A stretch of 64,000 bases of DNA from an uncultured Alistipes sp. (GTDB lineage: Bacteria; Bacteroidota; Bacteroidia; Bacteroidales; Rikenellaceae): positions 1-64,000 of the forward strand of contig CASELE010000004.1 of the NCBI GenBank assembly GCA_949288735.1, read 5' to 3'. Numbering within the stretch: position 1 is the first letter of the stretch; each line of letters starts with the position of its first letter. Position numbers and translations under genes: made by a program. Below, piece after piece: positions 63,975 through 64,000 of this stretch. The notes below the pieces were generated by a model. That model had not been told where the DNA came from. It saw nothing but the letters and a program-made list of their open reading frames with translations, and ran no database searches.

Positions 63975-64000
63975 GGAAGAGACCGAAATTTTCGCCTTTT

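Overview
The window reads as a contiguous piece of a GC-rich chromosome from the phylum Bacteroidota, order Bacteroidales; the high GC together with this gene set fits an Alistipes-like (Rikenellaceae) gut organism, but the genus is an inference. The main evidence is the many promoters of Bacteroidota type (TAnnTTTG at -7, often with TTTG or TTG 19-21 nt upstream), lineage-typical families (BACON, DUF4924, DUF3078, BtuG-like propeller, EF-G2, PiT-PhoU fusion), the atpD-C-B-E-F-H-A-G operon order and an almost complete lack of strong Shine-Dalgarno sites. Nearly every gene has a recognisable family. There is no insertion sequence, prophage, CRISPR array or rRNA. The only recombination gene is an Mpi-like serine invertase.

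Layout. 1-4573 (+): end of a UvrD/PcrA helicase, a GT2 glycosyltransferase, endonuclease III, a BACON-S41 lipoprotein that has lost its catalytic residues, and NrnA. 4702-5253 (-): a GNAT acetyltransferase. 5358-10015 (+): a cobalamin uptake operon, consisting of a riboswitch, a surface lipoprotein, a BtuG-like propeller and a BtuB-like TonB-dependent receptor. 10107-14115 (-): a four-gene cluster (epimerase, polyprenyl-phosphate GT2, LAB_N membrane protein, ArnT-like GT39) that fits LPS or lipid A sugar decoration. 14270-21122 (-): the complete F1Fo ATP synthase operon. 21274-24178 (-): lnt-folC. 24316-24926: a second cobalamin riboswitch without an obvious client gene, then an EamA transporter. 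25955-26030: tRNA-Thr(CGU). 26216-36113: a hypothetical protein, tdk, murA, rpmH, DUF4924, PiT, EF-G2 and an M24 aminopeptidase.

36236-49437: an MFS exporter, U32 peptidase and polyprenyl synthase operon, a divergent ROK kinase, a coiled-coil membrane protein, DUF3108, recG, ispG-wbqC, and a GH2-fold protein that lacks both catalytic glutamates. 49434-50614: the Mpi-like invertase, translationally coupled to the GH2 gene, and a divergent small HTH regulator with a structured leader. 50699-54046 (+): cvpA-rsgA-trmH-aminotransferase. 54115-58261: nfo divergent from DUF3078-ctpA plus a small membrane protein. 58350-63872 (-): deoC, an OmpA/TPR lipoprotein, pnp and rpsO.

Most of the window is housekeeping. 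Points of interest are an orphan B12 leader, three proteins built on enzyme folds that have lost key catalytic residues (S41 lipoprotein, EF-G2, GH2), a MurA with Asp at the fosfomycin-target position, the invertase-GH2 coupling, the LPS decoration cluster, and promoters placed so close to the start codon that transcripts should be leaderless. I found no clearly undescribed multi-gene system; the invertase/GH2/HTH neighbourhood and the orphan riboswitch are the best places to look.
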